Shown piece by piece: positions 1 to 6,129 of a DNA stretch of 6,777 nucleotides. The translations under genes were made by a program, and so were the position numbers. Position 1 is the first letter of the stretch. The number at the start of each line of letters is the position of its first letter. Source of the DNA: Akkermansia muciniphila (GTDB lineage: Bacteria; Verrucomicrobiota; Verrucomicrobiia; Limisphaerales; UBA9464); contig CAMCFL010000177.1 of assembly GCA_945873715.1 (NCBI GenBank), positions 1 to 6,777 of the forward strand. Direction: 5' to 3'. A model generated the notes under the pieces. That model saw nothing but the letters and a program-made list of their open reading frames with translations. It made no database searches and had not been told where the DNA came from.

Positions 1-726
1 CGCACCCCAGAAGTACCATCCGCCATCGGACGTTTCGGCCACGTTATGATTGAACCCGCAGGCAATGCGCCGGACGCCGTGCAATTCCGCCGGCACCGTC
101 GCCTGGCCATCCGCGTTCAAGCCCCACGCGCGCACGCGGCCGTCCCGCAGCAACACGAGGGTGTGGGCCGCGCCCGCCTCGATGGCGGACACCGGCGGGA
201 GGCCGGAAGGACCGACGGTGGCCTCGAACTGATCCCGACCCCAGGTAACCACGCTGCCATCGGCCCGCAGGGCCACCGAGTGATGCCATCCCGCCGCGAC
301 CGCGATGACGTCGGTCAAGCCTGGCGGAACGGTGGCCTGACCAAACTGATTATCCCCCCACCCTACGACCCGACCGTCGTCGGTCACCGCAAGGCTATGC
401 CCGCCACCAACCGCCATGGTGACGACGGGGCGCGCCAGAGGAGGAACCCGGTCATAACCCCGATCCCGGCCGCCCCAGGCGATGAGGCTACCGTCGGCAC
501 GGAGCGCCAGCGTGTGCCAGGCACCGGCTGCGACGGCAACCACCCCGGTGGCGCTGGCAGGCGGGGAACATTGACCATCAAAGTTGAGTCCCCAGCAGCG
601 GACCGTGCCGTTGGTCAACAGGGCCACGGTATGGTACCAGCCGACGCTGACCTGCCCGACGTCGGCCAGATCCAGAGGAACGGCATTCAATACCGGCTCA
701 TCGCCGCCCCAGGACGAAACCGTTCC
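1..726 (-). repeat. Second RCC1-like array: seven WG signatures, last unit cut by window edge
   Basis: This part of the RCC1 protein (residues 647-888) has W at 652, 691, 730, 769, 808, 847 and 886, which is six consecutive steps of exactly 39 residues. If it matches the first array, W886 opens the seventh and last unit and about 35 more residues beyond the window would complete it. The units at W730 (WGGRDRGYDRVP) and W808 (WGRDQFEATV) have degenerate turns but keep the 39-residue length. Confidence 0.82.
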
Positions 727-2664
727 CAAGACCGGAAGAGGTCCCTCGATCGGCGTCGGAGCGGCTCCGATCGGCAGCAACCGGTAGCGACGTTCGCCAG
801 CCGACGGGAGCCGCAGCTCGCGGGTCTTGCCCTGGAGATAGGTGCGGGGGCTGCCCAGATCCCACCAGACGTGCCCATCGGCGGACGCCTGAAGTTGGTA
901 CTGTCGGGTGCTGAGGGCGAAGGCATCGAGTTCAGACATCGGCTCGACCCCGATCCAGCCGTCGGCGCGTTCATCCCCGGTCGTGGGATCAAAGTCGTTC
1001 TCCAACTCGGTCCGATCCACCAACCCATCGCCGTCGGAATCCGCGGCCAGCGGATTCAGGCCAAGCCGCAGTTCCACTCCGTCCTCCAGACCGTCCGCAT
1101 CGGAATCAAACTTCACCGGATCCGTCCCGGCGACGGATTCAAAGGGCGTATCCAGCCCGTCCACATCCGGATCGGGCGCCCCCACCCGGGCGAGAGCGTG
1201 GAAGTACCCCGCCGCAAGTCCCACGACATTGGTGAGTGCGGGAGGAACCTTGAGCGCGGCATTGCCGACTTCGCCCCAGACCCGGACGGCCGAATTCGGC
1301 AGGAGGACTCCGGTAAACGCGTAGCCCGCCATGATTTCAACGCCTTTCGGCACCGAATCCGGGACGGTGGACTGACCGAAGAAATCATCGCCCCAGCAGA
1401 CGATCCGACCATCGGTGAGAATGACCGCGGTATGATTGCCGCCGGCGGCGATCTTGCCGACCGCCTCCAGGGGATCGGGCACATCGCATTGCCCATAGTC
1501 ATTGCCGCCCCAGCAGAACACGCGGCCATCGGCCCGCAGCGCCACGGTGTGGAAGACGCCGGCGGCAATGGCCACGATGTCGGATACCTCTTCGGGAACG
1601 AGGGTTTGCCCCTGCGAATCATCTCCCCAGACCACCACGGAACCATCGGCCCTCAGCGCCACGCTGTGGAAGTAGCCGGCGGCGAGCGCGACGACATTGG
1701 TCAGGCCGGCCGGAACATGGGTCTGCCCCAATTGATTGTCGCCCCAGGCGGTCACGATGCCTCCTGAACGCAGGACCAGCGTATGGGCGGCACCGCAGGC
1801 CAGGTCGATCGCGTCGATGATCTTGCCCGGCACGGCGGTCTGACCCAGGTCGTTGGTGCCCCAGGCGTAAACCTGACCCTCGGCACTCACCATTACCGAG
1901 TGGGCCAGTCCACCGCCCATGGCCCGCGCCGGAAGGTTGACCCAGTTCGCCGGAAGGTTGGTTTGCCCGAAGGTGTTGTCGCCCCAGACGACCGGCAGTC
2001 CGAGCGGTTGGTCAATCCTGCGGACGGCCGGCCAGGGGAGGACTTCCAACTGCAATGAGCGACTGATCTGGAGACTGTCGAACACGCCCGCCTCCACCCG
2101 ATACGCGCCACTGTTGGTTGGGAGCACCCGATGCAGGACCAGGGCGGCGTTGGTCTGGGTCGACAGCGCCTCGTCATTGAAGAACCACTGGAACGTGACC
2201 CAGTTCGTCACCGTGACCTGATTGGTGGTGAAGGTCGGATCTTCGTCCGGCATGTCCGGCGGCGGCGGGTTGGTGATGACGACCGTGTTGGTGGTCAGCA
2301 GGAAGTCGACGATCGGACGCACCCGGTACACCAGTGTGTCCGTCGGCAGCAACTGACGGTCCCGCAACTCCTCGAAGAACAGCGGAAAGCTGCTCCTCGT
2401 CCGTGGATTGGTCTGGGCGATGTACTCGGCCAGGTCATTGAACCCGTCGCCATCCGTGTCGGGCTTGACCGGACTCGATCCAAACCGCAGTTCGATCAGG
2501 TCGGGCAAGCCGTCCTTGTCGGTGTCCGGCCCGGTGAGCGTGGAGGCCTCCAGCCAGGGCGGAAGCAACTTCTGGGCGATAGCCGGCTGAAACCACAGCA
2601 ACGTGGCAAGGATCCAGAAGCAATGCAGGCTGCAGGAACGGAGAGAGCGGATTGGAAACCTCAT
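1..2664 (-). CDS. Secreted RCC1-repeat protein with Ig-like and thrombospondin type 3 segments (C-terminus cut by window edge)
   Basis: I translated this frame by hand: it is open for 888 codons from ATG at 2664 to base 1, with no stop. Residues 1-30 form a signal peptide (basic start, hydrophobic CFWILATLLWF, likely cleavage AIA|Q), so the protein is probably exported. Residues 47-87 carry DxDxDG calcium-binding motifs of the thrombospondin type 3 kind (DTDKDG, DTDGDG). About 145-210 looks Ig-like (FQWFFND, then NSGAYRVEA). Residues 225-497 are seven RCC1-like units, 498-568 a second DxDxDG segment (DSDADG, DSDGDG), 569-646 an unassigned beta-rich stretch, and 647-888 a second series of RCC1-like units. 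No enzyme motif is visible; a surface, adhesion or binding role is inference. An in-frame ATG at 2697 exists, but 2664 starts directly at the signal peptide. The ribosome site is weak (GGGGGGTGGA upstream). The true C-terminus and any sorting signal lie outside the window. Confidence 0.9.
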   Translation of the reverse strand, partial: MRFPIRSLRSCSLHCFWILATLLWFQPAIAQKLLPPWLEASTLTGPDTDKDGLPDLIELRFGSSPVKPDTDGDGFNDLAEYIAQTNPRTRSSFPLFFEELRDRQLLPTDTLVYRVRPIVDFLLTTNTVVITNPPPPDMPDEDPTFTTNQVTVTNWVTFQWFFNDEALSTQTNAALVLHRVLPTNSGAYRVEAGVFDSLQISRSLQLEVLPWPAVRRIDQPLGLPVVWGDNTFGQTNLPANWVNLPARAMGGGLAHSVMVSAEGQVYAWGTNDLGQTAVPGKIIDAIDLACGAAHTLVLRSGGIVTAWGDNQLGQTHVPAGLTNVVALAAGYFHSVALRADGSVVVWGDDSQGQTLVPEEVSDIVAIAAGVFHTVALRADGRVFCWGGNDYGQCDVPDPLEAVGKIAAGGNHTAVILTDGRIVCWGDDFFGQSTVPDSVPKGVEIMAGYAFTGVLLPNSAVRVWGEVGNAALKVPPALTNVVGLAAGYFHALARVGAPDPDVDGLDTPFESVAGTDPVKFDSDADGLEDGVELRLGLNPLAADSDGDGLVDRTELENDFDPTTGDERADGWIGVEPMSELDAFALSTRQYQLQASADGHVWWDLGSPRTYLQGKTRELRLPSAGERRYRLLPIGAAPTPIEGPLPVLGTVSSWGGDEPVLNAVPLDLADVGQVSVGWYHTVALLTNGTVRCWGLNFDGQCSPPASATGVVAVAAGAWHTLALRADGSLIAWGGRDRGYDRVPPLARPVVTMAVGGGHSLAVTDDGRVVGWGDNQFGQATVPPGLTDVIAVAAGWHHSVALRADGSVVTWGRDQFEATVGPSGLPPVSAIEAGAAHTLVLLRDGRVRAWGLNADGQATVPAELHGVRRIACGFNHNVAETSDGGWYFWGA
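1174..1992 (-). repeat. First RCC1-like array: seven units, predicted beta-propeller
   Basis: This part of the RCC1 protein (residues 225-497) has Trp-Gly signatures with W at residues 227, 268, 307, 346, 385, 424 and 463. The first step is 41 residues and the other five are exactly 39, or 117 bp. A typical unit reads WGDNxxGQT, then VPxxLTxVV, AIAAG, HSVALRADG and VxxWG. The last unit (W463) keeps AAGYFHALARV but is not followed by another WG, so the opening LPVVWG strand could close the ring, as in known RCC1 propellers. The W463 unit has lost the GQ turn. Synonymous codons differ between units, so the duplications are not recent. Confidence 0.85.
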
Positions 2665-2766
2665 GTTCGATCCACCCCCCGATTCCCCTCTTGCCATGGA
2701 GGCCGAGACCAGGGAACTGCCGGGGTGATCCCGAAGCCTATGCAAGTTCCGTTCCCAATCCGGCCA

Positions 2767-2783
2767 GGAATCGGGACGATTCC
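2767..2783. repeat. Perfect 7-bp inverted repeat
   Basis: GGAATCG, a 3-bp loop GGA, then CGATTCC. It lies about 100 bp upstream of the RCC1 gene start. It could be a protein-binding site or an RNA hairpin. There is no T-run on either side, so it is not a standard terminator, and at this length it could be chance. Confidence 0.4.
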
Positions 2784-2854
2784 GTGACGGTCCAAAGACC
2801 TCCCAGCGCTGCACCACATCGGCGCCGGAGACGTCCTGGATGCTGGCGGGATTA

Positions 2855-3044
2855 CCCGCAGAGACGGAAAGGCGCAGAGAAGTCCAGAACCGGCGGGCCG
2901 CCGGTGCCCCCGTTCGGTGCCCTGACTTTCGCCGGCCCGACGCCCGCATTCACCTGGACCGCCATCGCTTCGCACGCGTTCAACAGGAGAAAGTCCCTGC
3001 CGATTGGACACCGTCGTCCCCTCCGCTTCTCCGCTTCTCCGCGG
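2855..3044. repeat. Intergenic element with opposed purine/pyrimidine-rich arms and a central GC palindrome
   Basis: The left arm (2855-2882) contains GCAGAGACGG and GGCGCAGAGAAG. The right arm (3018-3044) contains the 8-mer CTCCGCTT repeated 2.75 times (3021-3042). Read on the opposite strand, the right arm gives GCGGAGAAGCGGAGAAG, so the two arms are imperfect inverted copies. Between them lies ACCGGCGGGCCGCCGGT (2889-2905), a perfect palindrome with 8-bp arms and one central base. There is no transposase. This may be a dispersed non-coding repeat or a small non-autonomous element; copy number elsewhere is unknown. Confidence 0.5.
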
Positions 3045-3094
3045 CCCTCCCCATCCCAGCGGAACCGGCCCGCAACCGACCCCTCAAGCAAGGA

Positions 3095-4150
3095 TCAAAA
3101 ATCGTCTTCGTTCGGCTCGAGCGGCGGCCGGACGCCGTACTTCTTCTGCAACGACTGGACCACGATCAGCGGCTTCATCCCGCCGGTGCAGGTAGGGTCG
3201 CTCAGGGAAGCGGCGGCGGCGCACACGGCCGTCAGCAGACACTTCTGGAGATCCCATCCCTCGTGCAGTCCGTACAGGGCCCCGGCGCAGAATGCGTCGC
3301 CGGCGCCGGCGGTCCCGGCAATGGCCTTGGCCGGCACCTTGAGCGACGGCTGCCAGTGATCCTTGCCGTCCCGGGTCCGGGCGAAACAGCCCTCGGGGAA
3401 ATGGATGATGACCAGTTCCTTGACGCCGTGCTGCAGGATCGCACCGGCGGCATGCCGGAGGGACACGGTGTCGAGCACGCCGTCCTTGCGGATCTTGAAG
3501 CCGGTAACCATGCCGGCTTCGTACTCATTGATGATGGCGTAATCGCAGTGCTTGAGGGCGGGCGTCACGACGGGCTTGAACCGGTCACTGGCCTCGCTGA
3601 CGACATCCACGCAGGTCTTCAATCCGGCCGCCTGAGCGGCGGCGAGGAGCTTGGATGCCGGGGTGATGCCTTCCTTGTTGACCACATCCATCTTGTCGAG
3701 GAGCAGGAGGTAGCCGAGATGGAAGATCCGGGCCTTGGTCTTGGCGAAATCGATGTCCTTGCCATCCCACAAGGCATTGGCACCGCGATGATGGAAGAAG
3801 GTGCGCTTGCCCGTCCCGGCGACCGTCATGACATCGGTGAAGGACGTCGGGGCATCGGCCGTGGACTTGAGGTACCTGGTCTCGATGCTGTGCTTGGAGC
3901 AGTCCTCCAGGATCTGTTGACCCAACGCGTCCTTGCCGACGAGGCCGGCTCCCTGGAGGGAGAACTCCACCCCGAGCTTGGCCAGGTTGAGGAGCACATT
4001 GTACGGCGCCCCCCCCGTGCCCTGATGCTGTTCCTTGATGTTGGCGAGCTGTTCGAGCCCGGGGTAGGTATCGACGATCTTGACCTGGTCAATGATCCAG
4101 TTGCCACCGGCAAGGATGCCGGAGCGTTTTGAGGCAGGGGAGGCTTTCAT
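3095..4150 (-). CDS. PfkB/ribokinase-family sugar kinase
   Basis: The 351-residue product transfers phosphate from ATP to a sugar or nucleoside-like substrate in the cytoplasm. The exact substrate cannot be read from the sequence. It has the N-terminal glycine motif GTGGAPYNVLLNLAKLG (44-60), as in the first PfkB signature, then GLVGKDALGQQI, an NxxE motif (N208, E211) that in this family helps hold Mg-ATP, and the C-terminal motif GTAGAGDAF with D285 as the expected catalytic base. Length is slightly above the usual 300-330. The aspartate that normally opens DTxGAGD is a glycine here (G279). ATG at 4150 is chosen; a TTG at 4159 would add three residues, and neither has a good ribosome site. 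The gene lies 166 bp after uvrC on the same strand. HldE-type heptose kinase, fructokinase and ketodeoxygluconate kinase are all possible, none proven. Confidence 0.9.
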   Translation of the reverse strand: MKASPASKRSGILAGGNWIIDQVKIVDTYPGLEQLANIKEQHQGTGGAPYNVLLNLAKLGVEFSLQGAGLVGKDALGQQILEDCSKHSIETRYLKSTADAPTSFTDVMTVAGTGKRTFFHHRGANALWDGKDIDFAKTKARIFHLGYLLLLDKMDVVNKEGITPASKLLAAAQAAGLKTCVDVVSEASDRFKPVVTPALKHCDYAIINEYEAGMVTGFKIRKDGVLDTVSLRHAAGAILQHGVKELVIIHFPEGCFARTRDGKDHWQPSLKVPAKAIAGTAGAGDAFCAGALYGLHEGWDLQKCLLTAVCAAAASLSDPTCTGGMKPLIVVQSLQKKYGVRPPLEPNEDDF

Positions 4151-4238
4151 TCGCACCAAAAAAGATACTTCGCAACGGCGGTCGCCATCATGAAATCAGT
4201 CAGGGAAGCCTAGCGGAAACATCCCCCGAATGTCTCCA

Positions 4239-4272
4239 TCGAATTGCGCCAAGCCGGTCACATGCAATTCGA
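4239..4272. promoter_or_regulatory. 9-bp perfect inverted repeat upstream of the kinase gene, possible operator
   Basis: TCGAATTGC (4239-4247) and GCAATTCGA (4264-4272) are exact reverse complements separated by 16 bp. The repeat is centred about 105 bp upstream of the kinase start and about 60 bp past the uvrC stop. The layout suits a dimeric regulator covering two to three helical turns, or an RNA hairpin with a large loop. No T-run follows, so a terminator is less likely. Function is inference. Confidence 0.4.
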
Positions 4273-4284
4273 CACCGTTGCAAA

Positions 4285-4312
4285 TGAGGGCTTTGAAGAC
4301 CAGACGCCCTCA
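4285..4312 (-). terminator. Weak candidate terminator hairpin after uvrC
   Basis: On the minus strand, four bases after the uvrC stop, TGAGGGC pairs with GCCCTCA (7 bp, perfect) across a 14-nt loop and is followed by only TTT. The stem is GC-containing but the loop is large and the U-tract short, so any termination would be inefficient. Confidence 0.35.
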
Positions 4313-4316
4313 AGAT

Positions 4317-5903
4317 TCACACAGCGCGTGCAGCCAGGAACGCCTTCAACTCCCCGGCGAGGCGCTCCCCAAACCCGGGGATCTCGCCCAGTTCCTCCAC
4401 CGTCGCCAGGCGCAACCGCTGCACCGAACCGAACCGTTTCAACAGGGCCTGCTTCCTCGTCTCTCCGATGCCCGGGAACTCGTCGAGGATCGATTCACTG
4501 ATCCGCTTGATCCTCAATTGGGCGTTGTACGTGTTGGCAAAACGGTGCGCCTCGTCCCGCACCCGCTGCAACAGCTTCACCGCCCCACTGTCCAACCCGA
4601 GTCTCAACGGCTCTGACCGATCCGGCAGATGGATCTCCTCGTATTCCTTGGCCAATCCCAAAACCGGAACCGACCCCAACCCCAACCGCTCCAGTTCCGC
4701 CCGTGCCGCGTTGAGCTGTCCCCGTCCGCCATCGATCAGGATCAGGTCCGGCAATCGTGGTCGAACCGGAACCGGCGGAACCCAGGGAGCCTTCAGTTCA
4801 GAGGATTCATCACCGGCATCGCCCCCCTCCCCGGCCGCCGCCGAAACGGCCTCGGTCTGCCCCGAATCCACCTCCCGCACCAGCCGCGAGTACCGGCGTC
4901 GGATGGTCTCCGCCATGCAGGCGAAATCATTCTGTGCGGTCACCGTCTTCATCCGGAACCGACGGTAGTTGGAACGGTCAGGTCGGCCGTGCCAGAAGCT
5001 CACCATCGACGCCACCATGAAGGTCCCGCTGATGTTGGAGATGTCGAACCCCTCGATCCGTTGGGGAGGACCCGACAAGCCCAGGACCCTCGCCAACTCG
5101 CGGAGGTCCGACTCCGGGTTCATCGCCACCGGGAGGGTATAGGGGATCCGTTCGAATTTCTCCGTCTTCTGGGTGGCGCGCTCCAGGTCGGAGATGGCAT
5201 CCCGCAACTGGGCCGCCTTCTCAAATTCCAGCGCCCCTGCGGCCCTCTTCATCTCGGCATGCAATTCCTGCCGCATTTCATCGGTGCAACCCTGAAGGAA
5301 GTCGATCCCGGCACGGACCTGCTCCAGATACTGTTCCCGGGCGACGTTGCCGATGCAGGGTGCCGTGCAGTTCTTCAGGTTGCCATACAGACAATGGCGA
5401 TAGTCGGACTCTGTGGGCGTGAGCGGACGGCATCCACGGAGCTTGAACTTGCGCCGCATCATCGTCAGCGCCCGACGGACACTGCCGCTGTGGGCAAATG
5501 GTCCGAAGTACACAGCTCCGTCCTCCTTGCGGATCCGGGTGAGGGTGAACCGGGGAATGGGATCGTTCAGGTTGACCTTCAGCAGCAGGAAGCGTTTGTC
5601 GTCCCGGAAATCAATATTGAACCGGGGCCGGAACTCCTTGATCAGCTTCCCTTCCAGCAGCAGCGCCTCGGCCTCGCTCTTGACGACATGCCAGTCCAGG
5701 TCGTGGATTGCCTCCACCAGGGCGTTGAACTTCAGGTCCCATCCCATCCGCCGGGACGGATGGAAGTACTGGGAGACGCGTTTCCTCAATTCCCGCGCCT
5801 TCCCCACGTAGATGACCGTGCCGAAACGATCCTTGTGCAGGTACACCCCGGGCCGGTGCGGCACCTGCGAGAGCTTGTTGCGGATGTGATCGGTCAGGGG
5901 CAT
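4317..5903 (-). CDS. uvrC: UvrABC nucleotide excision repair nuclease subunit UvrC, short form
   Basis: UvrC makes the two incisions flanking a DNA lesion after UvrA and UvrB have located it. In the 528 residues, the GIY-YIG nuclease is at about 16-95 (GVY at 19-21, IYVGK at 31-35, metal-site E84 in LLLEGKLIKEF). Four cysteines, C158, C171, C179 and C183, have the spacing of the iron-sulfur ligands described for E. coli UvrC. The UvrB-binding UVR motif is at about 215-245 (ALEFEKAAQLRD). The RNase H-like nuclease keeps D287 (FDISN), D326, D391 (LIDGG) and H453 (RDEAHRFA). Two helix-hairpin-helix motifs end the protein (FPGIGETRKQALL, IPGFGERLAGEL). UvrC is usually about 600 residues; here the segment between UVR and FDISN is about 45 residues instead of about 150, while a linker of about 39 residues is inserted at 345-383. 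The start fits the family N-terminus, with no clear ribosome site. Confidence 0.97.
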   Translation of the reverse strand: MPLTDHIRNKLSQVPHRPGVYLHKDRFGTVIYVGKARELRKRVSQYFHPSRRMGWDLKFNALVEAIHDLDWHVVKSEAEALLLEGKLIKEFRPRFNIDFRDDKRFLLLKVNLNDPIPRFTLTRIRKEDGAVYFGPFAHSGSVRRALTMMRRKFKLRGCRPLTPTESDYRHCLYGNLKNCTAPCIGNVAREQYLEQVRAGIDFLQGCTDEMRQELHAEMKRAAGALEFEKAAQLRDAISDLERATQKTEKFERIPYTLPVAMNPESDLRELARVLGLSGPPQRIEGFDISNISGTFMVASMVSFWHGRPDRSNYRRFRMKTVTAQNDFACMAETIRRRYSRLVREVDSGQTEAVSAAAGEGGDAGDESSELKAPWVPPVPVRPRLPDLILIDGGRGQLNAARAELERLGLGSVPVLGLAKEYEEIHLPDRSEPLRLGLDSGAVKLLQRVRDEAHRFANTYNAQLRIKRISESILDEFPGIGETRKQALLKRFGSVQRLRLATVEELGEIPGFGERLAGELKAFLAARAV

Positions 5904-5967
5904 GGGGCGGGCGGCGCGGGCTTAAGTTTCAAGTTTCAAGCACAGGAGTTTGAAGCGGACCAGGCGC

Positions 5968-5984
5968 CCCGGCTCCACTCCGGG
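5968..5984. repeat. Small hairpin inside the 169-bp element
   Basis: CCCGG (5968-5972) pairs with CCGGG (5980-5984) across a 7-nt loop. It is short and listed only because it lies inside the larger inverted-repeat element. Confidence 0.35.
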
Positions 5985-6013
5985 TAGATGATGAGCGGGC
6001 ATTGCGTCATCCA

Positions 6014-6029
6014 CGCCTGAGGGCAGGCG
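6014..6029. repeat. GC-rich hairpin at the core of the 169-bp element
   Basis: CGCCTG (6014-6019), loop AGGG, CAGGCG (6024-6029) form a perfect 6-bp stem with a tetraloop near the middle of the element. It resembles the stem-loops of dispersed REP-type intergenic repeats. There is no adjacent T-run. Confidence 0.5.
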
Positions 6030-6129
6030 GCCTACAGGAATGAAGCGCTCCACCAACCGTCCTTCCCGGATCGCCCCCTTGAAACTTGAAACTGAAATCT
6101 TCCAACTTCCCCCCTTGGGGCTGCCCCCT

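Larger units (their letters stand above)
2665..3094. other. 430-bp spacer between the kinase and the RCC1 gene
   Basis: I see no convincing gene here. Short open frames exist on both strands, but they lack family motifs and cross the repeat structures. The right part holds two repeat arms around a GC-rich palindrome (2855-3044). A small perfect inverted repeat sits at 2767-2783. No clear intrinsic terminator follows the kinase stop at 3095, and no convincing -35/-10 pair precedes the RCC1 gene. Confidence 0.6.
4151..4316. other. Spacer between uvrC and the kinase gene
   Basis: This short spacer holds a 7-bp stem just after the uvrC stop and a 9-bp perfect inverted repeat. Nearer the kinase start is an AT-rich patch (minus strand TATCTTTTTT) that resembles a -10 only weakly and sits very close to the ATG, so I do not call a promoter. 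No gene is seen. Confidence 0.5.
5925..6093. repeat. 169-bp intergenic element with perfect 16-bp terminal inverted repeats
   Basis: AGTTTCAAGTTTCAAG (5925-5940) is the exact reverse complement of CTTGAAACTTGAAACT (6078-6093). Each arm is two tandem copies of the 7-mer CTTGAAA plus CT, with a degenerate third copy beyond. The arms enclose 137 bp with two smaller hairpins. It fills most of the gap between the isomerase stop (6130) and the uvrC start (5903). No open frame, transposase or obvious target-site duplication is seen. Possible readings are a small non-autonomous element, a dispersed intergenic repeat, or an RNA processing/attenuation structure ahead of uvrC. Confidence 0.65.

Noticed and set aside
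1113..1646. 177-codon minus-strand open frame inside the RCC1 gene
   Set aside because: It is a different minus frame from the one with the repeated WG and AAG-H motifs; its Ser/Pro/Arg-rich product is typical of an out-of-frame shadow.
1..1992. 117-bp DNA periodicity as a recent tandem duplication or CRISPR-like array
   Set aside because: The periodicity is at the protein level, with many synonymous and non-synonymous differences, and there are no identical repeats with unique spacers.
46..2787. Long, almost continuous plus-strand open frame opposite the RCC1 gene (573, 91 and 218 codons in the same phase)
   Set aside because: It is exactly codon-aligned with the minus-strand RCC1 frame. 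Antisense stops in that phase would need the rare sense codons TTA, CTA or TCA, so long open frames are expected in GC-rich DNA, and the translation has no family motifs.
2661..3091. Small minus-strand open frames (116 and 79 codons) in the spacer before the RCC1 gene
   Set aside because: They run through the repeat arms and GC palindrome, have compositions expected of GC-rich spacer, overlap each other in different frames and show no motif.
2840..4132. 430-codon plus-strand open frame opposite the kinase
   Set aside because: It is codon-aligned antisense to the clear PfkB gene, and the product has no recognisable domain.
4160..4200. Possible -10 like TATCTT before the kinase
   Set aside because: It matches the consensus only partly, lacks a matching -35 at proper spacing and lies only about 12 bases from the start codon.
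4629..5987. 452-codon plus-strand open frame opposite uvrC
   Set aside because: It is codon-aligned antisense to uvrC, whose catalytic and cysteine residues are all intact on the minus strand.
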